64,000 nucleotides of DNA from Planctomycetota bacterium (GTDB lineage: Bacteria; Planctomycetota; B15-G4): assembly GCA_021604805.1 (NCBI GenBank), contig BQJR01000003.1, positions 620,001 to 684,000 of the forward strand, given 5' to 3'. A model generated the notes under the pieces. The model was not told the origin of the DNA and ran no database searches. It saw only the letters and a program-made list of their open reading frames with translations. Position numbers and translations under genes: made by a program. Positions 25,909-34,142 of the stretch are shown piece after piece (the first letter of the stretch is position 1; every line of letters begins with the position of its first letter).

Positions 25909-26553
25909 TCAGCGCTTCGTGATGCGGTACACGCATCGCGCGTCGCCGGCGAGGAGGTGTTGCGTGCGTTCGACAGTCACGCCGTCTCCCAAGGCCGCGC
26001 GGAAGACGTCGAGCTCCGAGCCGCACAGCTTGAGGCAACACTTGGCGGCCTCGCAGATCGGGCAGTGGTGTTCCACGAGCAAGTACGCGCCGCGGCCCGC
26101 GCTCTGCACTTCGGCCATGTAGCCCTCGCGCGTGCGTTGCTCCGCGAGTGCGGTCACGCGCGCGCGCAGCGAGGCCTTGGCGCGCGGCATCAGGGCGCTG
26201 TACTCGTGGGCTTGTTGCGCGGTGCGCGCGGCGATGAGCTTGTCGAGCCCCTTCTCGCCGAAGGCCTCGCGCATGGCATCGATCAGCCCGACCGTGAGTT
26301 CACCGTGACGGTCGGGGAACAGCGCCTCGGCCTCCGCGCTGAGCGACCACTCGAGTGACGGGCGCCCGCGTCCGCCACCTTCCCGCTTGGTCGAGCGCGC
26401 CAAGCCCGCCGACTCGAGCGCACCCAAGTGCTGACGCGCAGCGACCTCCGTGAACCCGAGTTCGCCGGCCAGCTCGGCGGCCGTGAGCGGCCCACGCAGC
26501 TTGAGCAGGTCGACGAGGCGACGTTTCGCGTCGCTGAGAGCCGTGGCATCCAT
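25909..26553 (-). CDS. SufR-like cysteine-rich winged-helix regulator
   Basis: A 214-aa transcription factor. The N-terminal winged helix (about 5-75) resembles DeoR/ArsR types (LTAAELAGELGFTEVAARQH). The C-terminal domain is the SufR-like metal or Fe-S cluster module: EHHCPICEAAKCCLKLCGSE gives C164, C167, C172, C173 and C177, with a further C207 in GDARCVYRI. Members of this family sense iron-sulfur status, redox or related stress and repress divergent genes. The start has a -10 element only 6 nt upstream. A perfect-arm palindrome covers the -35 area of both this gene and the divergent VOC gene, so autoregulation is likely. No suf genes are present. Confidence 0.85.
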   Translation of the reverse strand: MDATALSDAKRRLVDLLKLRGPLTAAELAGELGFTEVAARQHLGALESAGLARSTKREGGGRGRPSLEWSLSAEAEALFPDRHGELTVGLIDAMREAFGEKGLDKLIAARTAQQAHEYSALMPRAKASLRARVTALAEQRTREGYMAEVQSAGRGAYLLVEHHCPICEAAKCCLKLCGSELDVFRAALGDGVTVERTQHLLAGDARCVYRITKR

Positions 26554-26559
26554 GCACCC

Positions 26560-26565
26560 AGCCTA
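26560..26565 (-). promoter_or_regulatory. -10 element, leaderless-type, SufR-like regulator
   Basis: The minus strand reads CTAGGCT with 6 nt before the ATG at 26553. The -35 position expected for this element falls inside the palindrome at 26585-26598. Confidence 0.45.
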
Positions 26566-26584
26566 GCCGCCGACCCACATTTCT

Positions 26585-26598
26585 CAAGCGAACGCTTG
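26585..26598. promoter_or_regulatory. Palindromic operator candidate between SufR-like and VOC genes
   Basis: CAAGCG-AA-CGCTTG: two perfect 6-bp arms around a 2-bp spacer. It overlaps the expected -35 of the regulator promoter and the right-hand edge of the VOC promoter -35 (TTGTGA at 26596). A dimeric winged-helix repressor bound here would block both genes. Confidence 0.6.
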
Positions 26599-26623
26599 TG
26601 AAACTCCGCGCGCGCAATATAAA
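26596..26623 (+). promoter_or_regulatory. Promoter of the VOC gene
   Basis: TTGTGA (26596-26601), 16 bases, then TATAAA (26618-26623), within one of the few AT-rich stretches of the window. GGAGG lies about 10 nt upstream of the ATG at 26672. Confidence 0.55.
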
Positions 26624-26671
26624 CAAGCCATAGCTTTCCTATTCACCACGCAAGAGCACGGAGGACGCGCC

Positions 26672-27082
26672 ATGCAGTTCGAACACTTGAACCTGAGCGT
26701 GAGCGACATCGAGCGCTCGATCACTTTCTACCGCGCGCTGCTCGGCGGCGAGCTGCGCTGGCGCGGACTCACCAAGGACGGCCGCCCCGCCGCACACGTG
26801 GGCGGTGCCGACAGCTACCTCGCCATGTTCGAAGCCGTGGCCCAACCCACGCGCCGCGACGACGACTCGCTGCGCGTGGGCTTCAACCACTTCGGCTTCC
26901 AGGTCGCCGATCTCGACGCCGCCGCGCGCCGCGTGGCCGAGCTCGGCGTGCGCCCGCACCACGAGAGTCACGACGCCCCCGGACGCCGGCTCTACCTGCG
27001 CGACCCGGACGGCTTCGAGGTCGAGCTCGTGGAGTACGCCTCGCGTGACGAAGCACTCAGCGTGCCCGGCGCCGCGAGCTGA
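26672..27082 (+). CDS. VOC-family (glyoxalase/bleomycin-resistance fold) protein
   Basis: A 136-aa cytoplasmic vicinal-oxygen-chelate protein with both paired beta-alpha-beta modules. It opens with FEHLNLSVSDIERSITFY, continues with GFNHFGFQVADLDAAARRV and ends with LYLRDPDGFEVELVEYAS. The His and Glu residues of these motifs form the usual metal site. The family includes glyoxalases, dioxygenases and resistance proteins; the substrate is not evident. It diverges from the cysteine regulator at 25909-26553 and shares its operator, which suggests a stress or detoxification role controlled by that regulator. Confidence 0.88.
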   Translation: MQFEHLNLSVSDIERSITFYRALLGGELRWRGLTKDGRPAAHVGGADSYLAMFEAVAQPTRRDDDSLRVGFNHFGFQVADLDAAARRVAELGVRPHHESHDAPGRRLYLRDPDGFEVELVEYASRDEALSVPGAAS

Positions 27083-27110
27083 GCCACGCGCCGACGCGCA
27101 CCTCCCGCTC

Positions 27111-27869
27111 TCAGCGGAGCAGACGGCTCCACGCCTCCCGGTAGCGACGACTCGCCGTCAACTGCGTGCCGTCGCGCAACTCGATCTCCGCGTTGCCGTG
27201 TTGCGCCGCGCGCACTTCACGCACGGCGCTCACGGCCACGACCACACTGCGATGAATGCGCACGAAGGCGGCATCGGGAAGTCGCGCGGCCCACTCCTTG
27301 AGGGCGCCACGCACGAGGTGTTCGCGCGCGACCGTGTGCACGCGCACGTAGTTGTCGGCGGCTTCGAGGCGCGTGATCTCGGCCACCGGCACGAAGCTCA
27401 CGCGACCGCTCTCGCGCAGCACCACGCGATCGTGTGAGCTGAGGCGTCCGTGGAGCAGCGTCTCGAGGCTGGCGGCGTCGTGCGCGGCCGGTGCGCGCCC
27501 GAGCGAACGGCGAGCGCGGTCGAGCGCGGCGGCCAAGCGTGTCTCGTCGAGGGGCTTGAGCAGGTAGTCGAGCGCTTCGGCTTCGAAGGCGCGCACAGCG
27601 TGTTGGTCGTAGGCCGTCACGAAGACCACGCGCGGCATGTGCTCGGGGCCGACCGCCTCGATCACGTCGAAGCCCGAGAGCTCGGGCATCTCCACGTCGA
27701 GCAGCACGAGGTCCACGCCGCCGGCACGCAAGCGAGTCACGGCCTCCTGCGGATCGCCGCAACTCGGCAGCGCGCGTACGTCGACGTGTCGGGTGAGGGC
27801 GCGCTCGAGACCGCGACGGGCGAGCGGCTCGTCGTCCACGATGAGCACCTTGAGTGGCGCACCGCTCAT
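27111..27869 (-). CDS. LytTR-family response regulator
   Basis: A 252-aa response regulator with receiver domain 1-120 (KVLIVDDEPLARRGLERAL, phospho-acceptor in VDLVLLDVEMPELSG, switch Lys in DYLLKPLD). The LytTR DNA-binding domain follows at about 150-250 (ITRLEAADNYVRVHT, AFVRIHRSVVV, ELRDGTQLTASRRY). The ATG at 27869 overlaps the stop of the upstream LytS-type kinase (ATGA), which fixes the start and shows translational coupling. LytTR regulators typically control envelope, exopolysaccharide or transport genes through paired direct repeats; the target is not visible here. Confidence 0.93.
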   Translation of the reverse strand: MSGAPLKVLIVDDEPLARRGLERALTRHVDVRALPSCGDPQEAVTRLRAGGVDLVLLDVEMPELSGFDVIEAVGPEHMPRVVFVTAYDQHAVRAFEAEALDYLLKPLDETRLAAALDRARRSLGRAPAAHDAASLETLLHGRLSSHDRVVLRESGRVSFVPVAEITRLEAADNYVRVHTVAREHLVRGALKEWAARLPDAAFVRIHRSVVVAVSAVREVRAAQHGNAEIELRDGTQLTASRRYREAWSRLLR

Positions 27870-28957
27870 GCGGAGGTCTCCCACGGCAACTCGAGCTCCG
27901 CGCACACGCCGCCGCCTGCACGACGTCGCAAGCGCAGCGCACCGGGGAGGTGCAGGCGTTCCACGCGACGGCGCACGTTGGAGAGGCCCACGCCCTCGTG
28001 CAGTTCCTCGGGTAGGCCCACGCCGTCGTCCTCCACGCTGAGCTTCAGCAGTTCACCTTCGTGTCGCGCGCGCACAGCAAGGTGCAAGGCGCCGCGACGC
28101 TTCGCCAGCCCGTGACGCAAGGCGTTCTCCACGAGCGGCTGCAGGATCAGCGGCGGCACGCGCGCGTGGGCGCACGCATCGGGCAGGTCGATCTCGGCGC
28201 GCAGCCGGTCGGGGAAACGCTCGGTCTCGAGCTCGAGGTAGCGCCGCAACCAGTCGACCTCCTCGGCCAAGCTCACCGAGTCTTGCTCGCCACGATCGAG
28301 CGTGAGACGCAGCAAGTCGGCGAGGCCCAGCAGCATGCGACGCGCGGCGGGCGGGTCGTCCTCGAGCAGCGTGGCGATGGCGTTGAGCGTGTTGAACAGG
28401 AAGTGCGGCTGCACCTGGCAGCGCAAGGCGCCGAGTTGCGCGCGCACGAGTTCGGTTTCGAGGCGCGCGGTCTCGCGCTCACGAACGCGCAACTCGGCGC
28501 GCGCGTCGCGTACATGAGTGACGGCGACCGCGCCGGCGTAGGCGAGCAGCTCCATCATGGGCCACGGGCGCCAGAGCATGCTGCGCAGCAACTCCGTGAA
28601 GTCCGGCGGCCCGCCGTCGCGATGCACGATGTGGAGGTAGCCGGTCATCCAGACGAGATGCGCGCCGCCGAGACTCAGTGCGGCCAGTGCGTGCAGCCCG
28701 AGTGCGCGCGCGCGTGCCCCAGCCTCGAAGCGCAAGCGACGCGCGAATCGCGCGGCGAGCAGGCTGAACAGGATCCACGGCCACCACGTGGGCAGGAAGT
28801 CGCGCGCCAAGCCGAGCCAAGCTGCCGGCTCACCCAGCGCCGCGCTGTAACTGCGCTCCTGCAGCATCATCACCGCGCCCGGCAGCGACCACAGCGCCGC
28901 GAGCGAAAGGCCCACGATCCAGCGCGAAGAGGACGCGATCGAAGGCAGCGGTGACAT
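27866..28957 (-). CDS. LytS/YehU-type sensor histidine kinase
   Basis: A 363-aa membrane histidine kinase of the His_kinase (PF06580) class. The N-terminal membrane domain has four hydrophobic helices (about 12-150), followed by a coiled coil (150-180). The phospho-acceptor His is in CQVQPHFLFNTLNAI. The ATPase part shows LILQPLVENALRHGL and VEDDGVGLP with GVGLSNVRRR near the C-terminus. It has no periplasmic sensor domain, so the signal is probably sensed in or at the membrane. It is translationally coupled to the LytTR regulator. Confidence 0.92.
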   Translation of the reverse strand: MSPLPSIASSSRWIVGLSLAALWSLPGAVMMLQERSYSAALGEPAAWLGLARDFLPTWWPWILFSLLAARFARRLRFEAGARARALGLHALAALSLGGAHLVWMTGYLHIVHRDGGPPDFTELLRSMLWRPWPMMELLAYAGAVAVTHVRDARAELRVRERETARLETELVRAQLGALRCQVQPHFLFNTLNAIATLLEDDPPAARRMLLGLADLLRLTLDRGEQDSVSLAEEVDWLRRYLELETERFPDRLRAEIDLPDACAHARVPPLILQPLVENALRHGLAKRRGALHLAVRARHEGELLKLSVEDDGVGLPEELHEGVGLSNVRRRVERLHLPGALRLRRRAGGGVCAELELPWETSA

Positions 28958-29234
28958 CCAGCATGAGGTAGGAAACGTCGAGCCCTCGGCGCGAGCTGCC
29001 GTGAGTGTAGGCCAGCACGAGCTCGCGCGGCGCGCGCGCCGTTCCGTTCGCCCCTCTCACGGTGCCGCTCGCGGCACGCAGTCTGCGCGTGCCCGAACGG
29101 CGCGACGCGCGGCTCCGCGCCGCTCGCCCCAGCTTCGGTGCCGCTCACGGCGCCCGGGCCAGATCGGCACAGCGCGCTCGGAGATCGCGCCGTAGCTTGC
29201 GCGACGTCTCGCCCCTGATCCGGAGAACATCACC

Positions 29235-30530
29235 ATGTCGCGCCGCCCGTTGATCGACCTGCCGATCGTCCCGCTGCTCATCCCGCTGCTCGCGTGGGTG
29301 CTGACGGCGATCTTCGCGAGCAGCGCCTGTCCGCAGAGCATCACTTTGCTCGACGCCAAGGAGCGGCTCGATTTCGACGGCCTCACGCTGAGCCCCGCCG
29401 GCCTGCCCGTGTTGGCCGGCGGCTTCCGAGGACAGCAAGTGATTGAGCTGCAGCGCGACGGCAGCCAGCGCGTCCTCGCCAGCGGCCTCGCCGGCCCCAC
29501 CGACCTCGCCTTCGATGCCGACGGCGCGCTCTACGTGAGCGAGTTCAACAGCGACTCGATCCGTCGCATCGACCCCGACGGCACGGTGTCTGTGTTCGCG
29601 CGCGTGGGGCGCGGCCCGGCCGGACTCGACATCGACTCGCGCGGCAACCTCTACGTGTCGATCTTCGGAACCGGCTACGGCAGTGATGCTCGCGTGGCGC
29701 GCGTGTCGCCGAGCGGCGAGGTCACGATCGTCGCCAACGGTGGCGGGCTCTTCGCCGCCATCGGCCTGGCCGTCGACACACAAGACCGCGTCTACGCCGC
29801 CAACTGGCACGACGGCAACGTGTTCCGCGTGTCCGAAGGCAACGCTCCCCAGCTCGTGGCCACGATCCCCGTGGAACCCGAGTTGCGCACCGTGCTGCAC
29901 CTCGCGGCCGGCGGCGGGCGCCTCTTCGCCACCACTCCCAACGGTCTCTACGCGCTCGAGCTCGACGGCAGCGGACTGCAACATCTCTTCGTGCCGGGCG
30001 CCGCCGACAAGCAGTCCACGCCGCCCGCTTGGGACCTCGCAGCAGCCAACGGCTTGCACGCCTCGCGCGACGGCCGCGTGCTGCACCTCGGCATTCCGAA
30101 CAAGCAGGGAGGCAGTGCCACGCTCGCCAAGCTCGAACTCCCGCCTCCGGACGACTCGCCGAAGCGCCTGCAGGAACTGCTGCAAGCTGGGCACGCCGTG
30201 AAGGCTGCGACGCTGCTGAAAGACAAGTTCGCCCGTGGCGAAGGTGACGCCGCCGAACGACTCACGCTGGGGAACACGCTCTTCGCGCTGGGCGACATGG
30301 GACGCGCGGCACCGCAATTCGAGTTGGCCGCAACCACGCCCGCGCTCGCCGAGCAAGCACACTACGGCGCCGCACGTTGCCACGCGCGCCTCGGAGACCT
30401 CGACGCAGCCTTCACCTCACTCGACGCGAGCCTCGCCGCGGGCAACACCTCGCGGCAATGGATGCTCGGCGATCCCGAGTTGGCGGCGCTGCGTGCCGAC
30501 CCGCGGTGGGAAGCGCGCCTGGACGACTAG
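29235..30530 (+). CDS. Exported NHL/SMP-30-like propeller with C-terminal TPR
   Basis: A 431-aa protein with a long hydrophobic N-terminal signal (about 10-34), then a six-bladed beta-propeller (about 40-300) with NHL/SGL-type blades. Examples are GLAGPTDLAFDADGALYVSE and GPAGLDIDSRGNLYVSIFG. Two or three TPR-like helix pairs (about 315-431) include LTLGNTLFALGDMGRAAPQF. There is no catalytic signature; propellers of this type bind proteins or act as lactonases. It starts from an ATG with GGAG nearby. Its stop codon shares the tetranucleotide CTAG with the convergent stop of the downstream gene. The 277-bp gap before it (28958-29234) holds nothing else I can support. Confidence 0.83.
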   Translation: MSRRPLIDLPIVPLLIPLLAWVLTAIFASSACPQSITLLDAKERLDFDGLTLSPAGLPVLAGGFRGQQVIELQRDGSQRVLASGLAGPTDLAFDADGALYVSEFNSDSIRRIDPDGTVSVFARVGRGPAGLDIDSRGNLYVSIFGTGYGSDARVARVSPSGEVTIVANGGGLFAAIGLAVDTQDRVYAANWHDGNVFRVSEGNAPQLVATIPVEPELRTVLHLAAGGGRLFATTPNGLYALELDGSGLQHLFVPGAADKQSTPPAWDLAAANGLHASRDGRVLHLGIPNKQGGSATLAKLELPPPDDSPKRLQELLQAGHAVKAATLLKDKFARGEGDAAERLTLGNTLFALGDMGRAAPQFELAATTPALAEQAHYGAARCHARLGDLDAAFTSLDASLAAGNTSRQWMLGDPELAALRADPRWEARLDD

Positions 30531-32353
30531 AGCTGGCCGGCCACGTGGGCGCGCGTGGCGGCCTCGAGCGCGTCGGCTTCTTGTTCGAGGGCGGCGAGCT
30601 TGCCACGCATCTCGTCGACCCAAGCTGTGTCGTGGATGCTGCCGAGGTTGATGCGCACGTTGGCGATGGCGCCCAGCACGGCGGCGCGCGCCACGAGCGC
30701 ACCCACCAAGCCGTCGGTGACCGACGCAGGCATGCCCTTCTCGGCGGCCGTGCGACACAGGCGCAAGACTTCGAGGCATTGCGTGGCGGTGTCGAAGGGC
30801 ACGGCGGTGGCGTGCTTGTAGCCGTCTTGGATGGCGGCGTCGCGGGCGGCGCGTTGCTCGGGCGTGTCCTTGGGCAGACGCATCGCGGTGAGCACGCCGT
30901 TGAAGGCGTCGGTGTCGGCGTCGATGGCGCGCAGCAGATCGTCTTTCAGTTGCTGCGCCTGCATCGCGAGTTGTTCCATCTCGGCTTGCTGCGCTTCGAA
31001 GCCCTTCTTGGAGTAGGTAAGGTTGGCGACCATCGAGGCCAGCGCGGCGCCGAGTGAGCCGACCAGCGCGGCGATCGAGCCGCCACCGGGCGCGGGCGTG
31101 GCGCGACTGACTTCGTCGGCGAGATCGTTCACGCGCATCGAGGCGAGCGGGCCGTCGGTGCTGGGCAGGCCGAGCACGGCCTTCTCGGGTTCGAACTCGG
31201 CGACGTCGCGCAGGCCGAGCGATTGCGCGGCCGTCTCCACGATGTCGCTCACGGGCACGCCGCGCGTGGAGCCTTGTTGCGCGAGGTAGAACTCGCCCGA
31301 CTCACGCAGCGCTTCCCAAGGGATCAGGCCCACGACTTCGGAGCCCGTGACCGCCAACCCGCGCGCGTTCGCCAACCTGCGGCACTCTTCGAGCAAGGTG
31401 TGCGTGGCCGTGACCTTGAAGTTCGTGAGGTTGAAGGAGAGTTGCGCGCGACGGTACTCCGGGATCACCCAGCCCACACCGCGGCACTCGTTGAAGCTGC
31501 CCTTGCGCATCACGTTCACGTTCTCGAGTGCGCTCTTGTCGCGCCCGAAGAACTCGAGCTCGGCGGCGAGGTCGCGGCCGATCGAGGTGTAGTGCGCGGC
31601 GAGTTCGTCGTAGCTCGTGCCCACGAAGTCGTCGTAGGCGGAGGGCCATTCGTTCTTGCTCGGGCGGTACTTCACGAGGTCGCCGCTCAGGTAGTACGGC
31701 GTGGTCTGGTTGCGACGCACGGCGCGGCCCGTCTCACGCACCTCGCTGGCGATGTCGTCGGCCTGGGCCTTGCTCGTGGTGTTGAGGTTCACGTTGTAGG
31801 CGATCAGGAACTCGCGCGCGCTGATCGTCACGACGCCGAACTTGGGCAGGAACTCGGCCGGCCCGAAGTCGGGCTTCCACTCGGGCTTCGCGAGCTTCTC
31901 GGGCAGCGCTTCGTACTCGCCGGCACGCACCTTGGCCAGGCTGCGGCGTTCGGGTGTGCGCGCGGCTTGGTCGTAGAGGTAGACGGGGATGCCGAGCTCG
32001 CTGCCCACGCGCTCACCGAGTTGTTCGGCGAGGTCCACGCAGTCGCCCATGGTCACACCGGCCACGGGGATGAAGGGGCACACGTCCACCGCACCATGAC
32101 GCGCGTGCGCGCCCGAGTGCGAACGCATGTCGAGCACCTGCGCCGCGCGCTCGATCAGTTTAAACGCGCCTTCCACGATGATCTCCGGGGCGCCGAGCAG
32201 CGTGATCACCGTGCGGTTGGTTTCCTTGCCCGGATCCACGTCGAGGATCTGCACACCTTCCACGGCGCGCACGGCCTCGAGCACTTGCTCCACCTTCTTC
32301 ATGTCGCGCCCCTCGGAGATGTTCGGGACGCACTCGACGAGACGATCACTCAT
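30527..32353 (-). CDS. Formiminotransferase-cyclodeaminase (fused)
   Basis: A 608-aa folate enzyme that moves the formimino group of formiminoglutamate to tetrahydrofolate and deaminates it to methenyl-THF, at the end of histidine degradation. The N-terminal transferase (about 1-350) opens with ECVPNISEGRD and contains SHSGAHARHGAVDVCPF. The C-terminal cyclodeaminase (about 400-608) contains ATPAPGGGSIAALVGSLGAA. It is about 65 residues longer than the human enzyme (541 aa); the extra length is mostly an insert in the transferase between GRAVRRNQTTPYY and CRGVGWVIPEYRRAQ. I start at 32353 because the upstream frame is not family-like. No other hut gene is present nearby. Confidence 0.93.
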   Translation of the reverse strand: MSDRLVECVPNISEGRDMKKVEQVLEAVRAVEGVQILDVDPGKETNRTVITLLGAPEIIVEGAFKLIERAAQVLDMRSHSGAHARHGAVDVCPFIPVAGVTMGDCVDLAEQLGERVGSELGIPVYLYDQAARTPERRSLAKVRAGEYEALPEKLAKPEWKPDFGPAEFLPKFGVVTISAREFLIAYNVNLNTTSKAQADDIASEVRETGRAVRRNQTTPYYLSGDLVKYRPSKNEWPSAYDDFVGTSYDELAAHYTSIGRDLAAELEFFGRDKSALENVNVMRKGSFNECRGVGWVIPEYRRAQLSFNLTNFKVTATHTLLEECRRLANARGLAVTGSEVVGLIPWEALRESGEFYLAQQGSTRGVPVSDIVETAAQSLGLRDVAEFEPEKAVLGLPSTDGPLASMRVNDLADEVSRATPAPGGGSIAALVGSLGAALASMVANLTYSKKGFEAQQAEMEQLAMQAQQLKDDLLRAIDADTDAFNGVLTAMRLPKDTPEQRAARDAAIQDGYKHATAVPFDTATQCLEVLRLCRTAAEKGMPASVTDGLVGALVARAAVLGAIANVRINLGSIHDTAWVDEMRGKLAALEQEADALEAATRAHVAGQL

Positions 32354-32404
32354 GGCTGGGCAGCACTTCGGGAAAGGAGAGGCGGACGACGCGAGCCGCA
32401 CCGC

Positions 32405-32423
32405 GAGCTGCCCGAGGCAGCTC
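32405..32423. other. Perfect hairpin in the gap before the formiminotransferase gene
   Basis: GAGCTGCC-CGA-GGCAGCTC forms an 8-bp perfect stem with a 3-nt loop, about 50 bp before the ATG at 32353, inside the 203-bp divergent gap 32354-32556. It could be an operator or a 5' leader hairpin; no other element is clear there. Confidence 0.35.
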
Positions 32424-32556
32424 CGCGCGGCAAGGTGAAAGGCTGCGCATGATGCCACGAGTGAGGCCGCCCTCGCACCAGGTCCCGAGGAGTGGCTCAC
32501 GTAGCCGCCGAACAGCGCGTGCTTTACCACGCGAGCTGGCTGACGAAGATGGGCGC

Positions 32557-33432
32557 ATGCCCACCGCCCCGTCCAGCGCACGCTTCCACCTCGGCTGCGC
32601 CGTGTGGGGACATCCCGGATGGGTCGGGCCCGTGTTCCCCGACGGCACGCCGCAGCGCGCCTTCCTGAGCGAGTACACGCGGCGCTTCTCCGTCGTGGAG
32701 GGCAACAGTTTCTTCTACGCGACGCCGTCGGCCGACACGCTCGCCAAGTGGCGCGACACGATGCCCGAGGGTTTCCTCGTGCTGCCCAAGTTGCCGCGCG
32801 AGCTCACGCACGAAGGCTTGCTGTGCGCCAAGCCGTCCCTGCGCGACGCCGTGCTCGCGCGTCTGCCCGTGCTCGCCGAACACCTCGGACCCGTGTTCCT
32901 GCAGCTGCCGCCGAGTTACGGCCCGCTCTTCTTCGACGACCTGCTCGCCTTCCTCGACGCCTGGCCATCGAGCGCACCACCGCTGCTCGTGGAAGTGCGT
33001 CACCTGGATTGGTTCGCGCCCGACATGGCGCCGCGGCTGCACGAGGCGCTGAGCGAACGCGGCCTCGGTCGCGTGATCCTCGACACACGCCCCGTGTATG
33101 CCTTCGGCGACAACCCGCAGCGTCACAACCCGCGCAAGAAACCCAAGCTGCCGGTGCCCGTGGAGCCGCCCGCCGAACGCATCATGCTGCGCTTCATCGG
33201 CCACCCCGAGCGCGAACGCAACGACCGCTGGCTGCCACGCTGGGCCGAACTCATCGACGGCTGGCTGCGCGACGGCCACGAAGTCTTCGCCTTCTGCCAC
33301 TGCCCCATCGAAGACCACTCACCGTTCATCGCGCGGCGGCTGCAGGAACTGCTCGAGGAACGCGGCGCGCCGGTGCCGCCGCTGCCCTGGAATGAGATCG
33401 ACGAGCCGCCGCGGCAAGCGAGCTTGTTCTGA
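32557..33432 (+). CDS. DUF72 (YecE-like) protein
   Basis: A 291-aa cytoplasmic TIM-barrel protein of the DUF72 family. It begins with the typical GCAVWGHPGWVGPVFP and YTRRFSVVEGNSFFYATPS, then LPKLPRELTH, GPVFLQLPPSYGP, LLVEVRHLDWF and the late VFAFCHCPIEDHSP. The function of the family is unresolved. I start at 32557, where similarity begins; earlier codons in the same frame lie in the divergent promoter region. Free-standing gene. Confidence 0.88.
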   Translation: MPTAPSSARFHLGCAVWGHPGWVGPVFPDGTPQRAFLSEYTRRFSVVEGNSFFYATPSADTLAKWRDTMPEGFLVLPKLPRELTHEGLLCAKPSLRDAVLARLPVLAEHLGPVFLQLPPSYGPLFFDDLLAFLDAWPSSAPPLLVEVRHLDWFAPDMAPRLHEALSERGLGRVILDTRPVYAFGDNPQRHNPRKKPKLPVPVEPPAERIMLRFIGHPERERNDRWLPRWAELIDGWLRDGHEVFAFCHCPIEDHSPFIARRLQELLEERGAPVPPLPWNEIDEPPRQASLF

Positions 33433-33627
33433 GTGACAGCGTCGGACTCGCTGGTCCAGCGCCTGAGTCACCAAGCGCAGAAACGAACTCGGGAGCCGTG
33501 CGTCAACTTCAGCACTTGGGACACTTTGCTCGGCCGGTCATGATCTCAACTCGCAAGCGCGGCGGAGTGCAGTGAGGGCACCACCTCGGTGCGCCCGTTC
33601 GAGTCGGAACTCATCTTGGGGGACACG

Positions 33628-34062
33628 ATGAACATGCGATGGAGCCGTGCATTCTTTGCTGCTGTGATCGGCGTACTGCTTTGGATTCCGGCAGTGCCGC
33701 ATCCTGGCGGGCCGGGCGGCGGGCCGATCACGGACCCGAACCGTTTTCCGCCTTCAGCAGTGATTTGCCCGGGCGAAGGCACGAACAGCTCGGGTTGGAG
33801 CGTCACCGTGGTGATCAGCGAAGTGGAGTCCAACGCATGCGAAGGGGAGCGCGCGATCAAGATCTGCGTGACCGCGATGGGCCCTGGCTCGCCGCCCCAG
33901 AGCTGCGCGAAGAAATCACTCATCAAGTGCGCGAGTTCCAGCGCCACGCTCAAACTCGAGTGCGGCACGTTCGAGTGGGAGTTGGCGCCGTCCGGTGCTG
34001 GCAACTGGGGCGGCTTGTATGACAGTCAGGCGTGCCGAGGATTGAGCACCACGCCGCTTTGA
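33628..34062 (+). CDS. Small Cys-rich secreted protein, unknown
   Basis: A 144-aa protein with a signal peptide (about 6-22), a Gly/Pro-rich linker and a mature domain with seven Cys. No family is recognised. The ATG at 33628 follows a strong purine run (GGGGGA at 33617-33622); an in-frame ATG at 33589 would put 13 odd residues before the signal. Third-codon positions are visibly less GC-biased than in neighbouring genes. It precedes the large Ig-like repeat protein by 80 bp and may be co-transcribed. The 195-bp gap before it (33433-33627) shows nothing else. Confidence 0.7.
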   Translation: MNMRWSRAFFAAVIGVLLWIPAVPHPGGPGGGPITDPNRFPPSAVICPGEGTNSSGWSVTVVISEVESNACEGERAIKICVTAMGPGSPPQSCAKKSLIKCASSSATLKLECGTFEWELAPSGAGNWGGLYDSQACRGLSTTPL

Positions 34063-34142
34063 TCTCGAAGGCGCCGGGCGGGGCCGGGATCACCGAGCCC
34101 CCTCCGGCGCCCGCGGGTCGACACCTCAAACGGGAGCATGGA

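Noticed and set aside
28958..29234. Possible tRNA or small RNA in the 277-bp gap before the propeller-TPR gene
   Set aside because: No cloverleaf arms, no conserved T-loop sequence and no terminator could be recognised.
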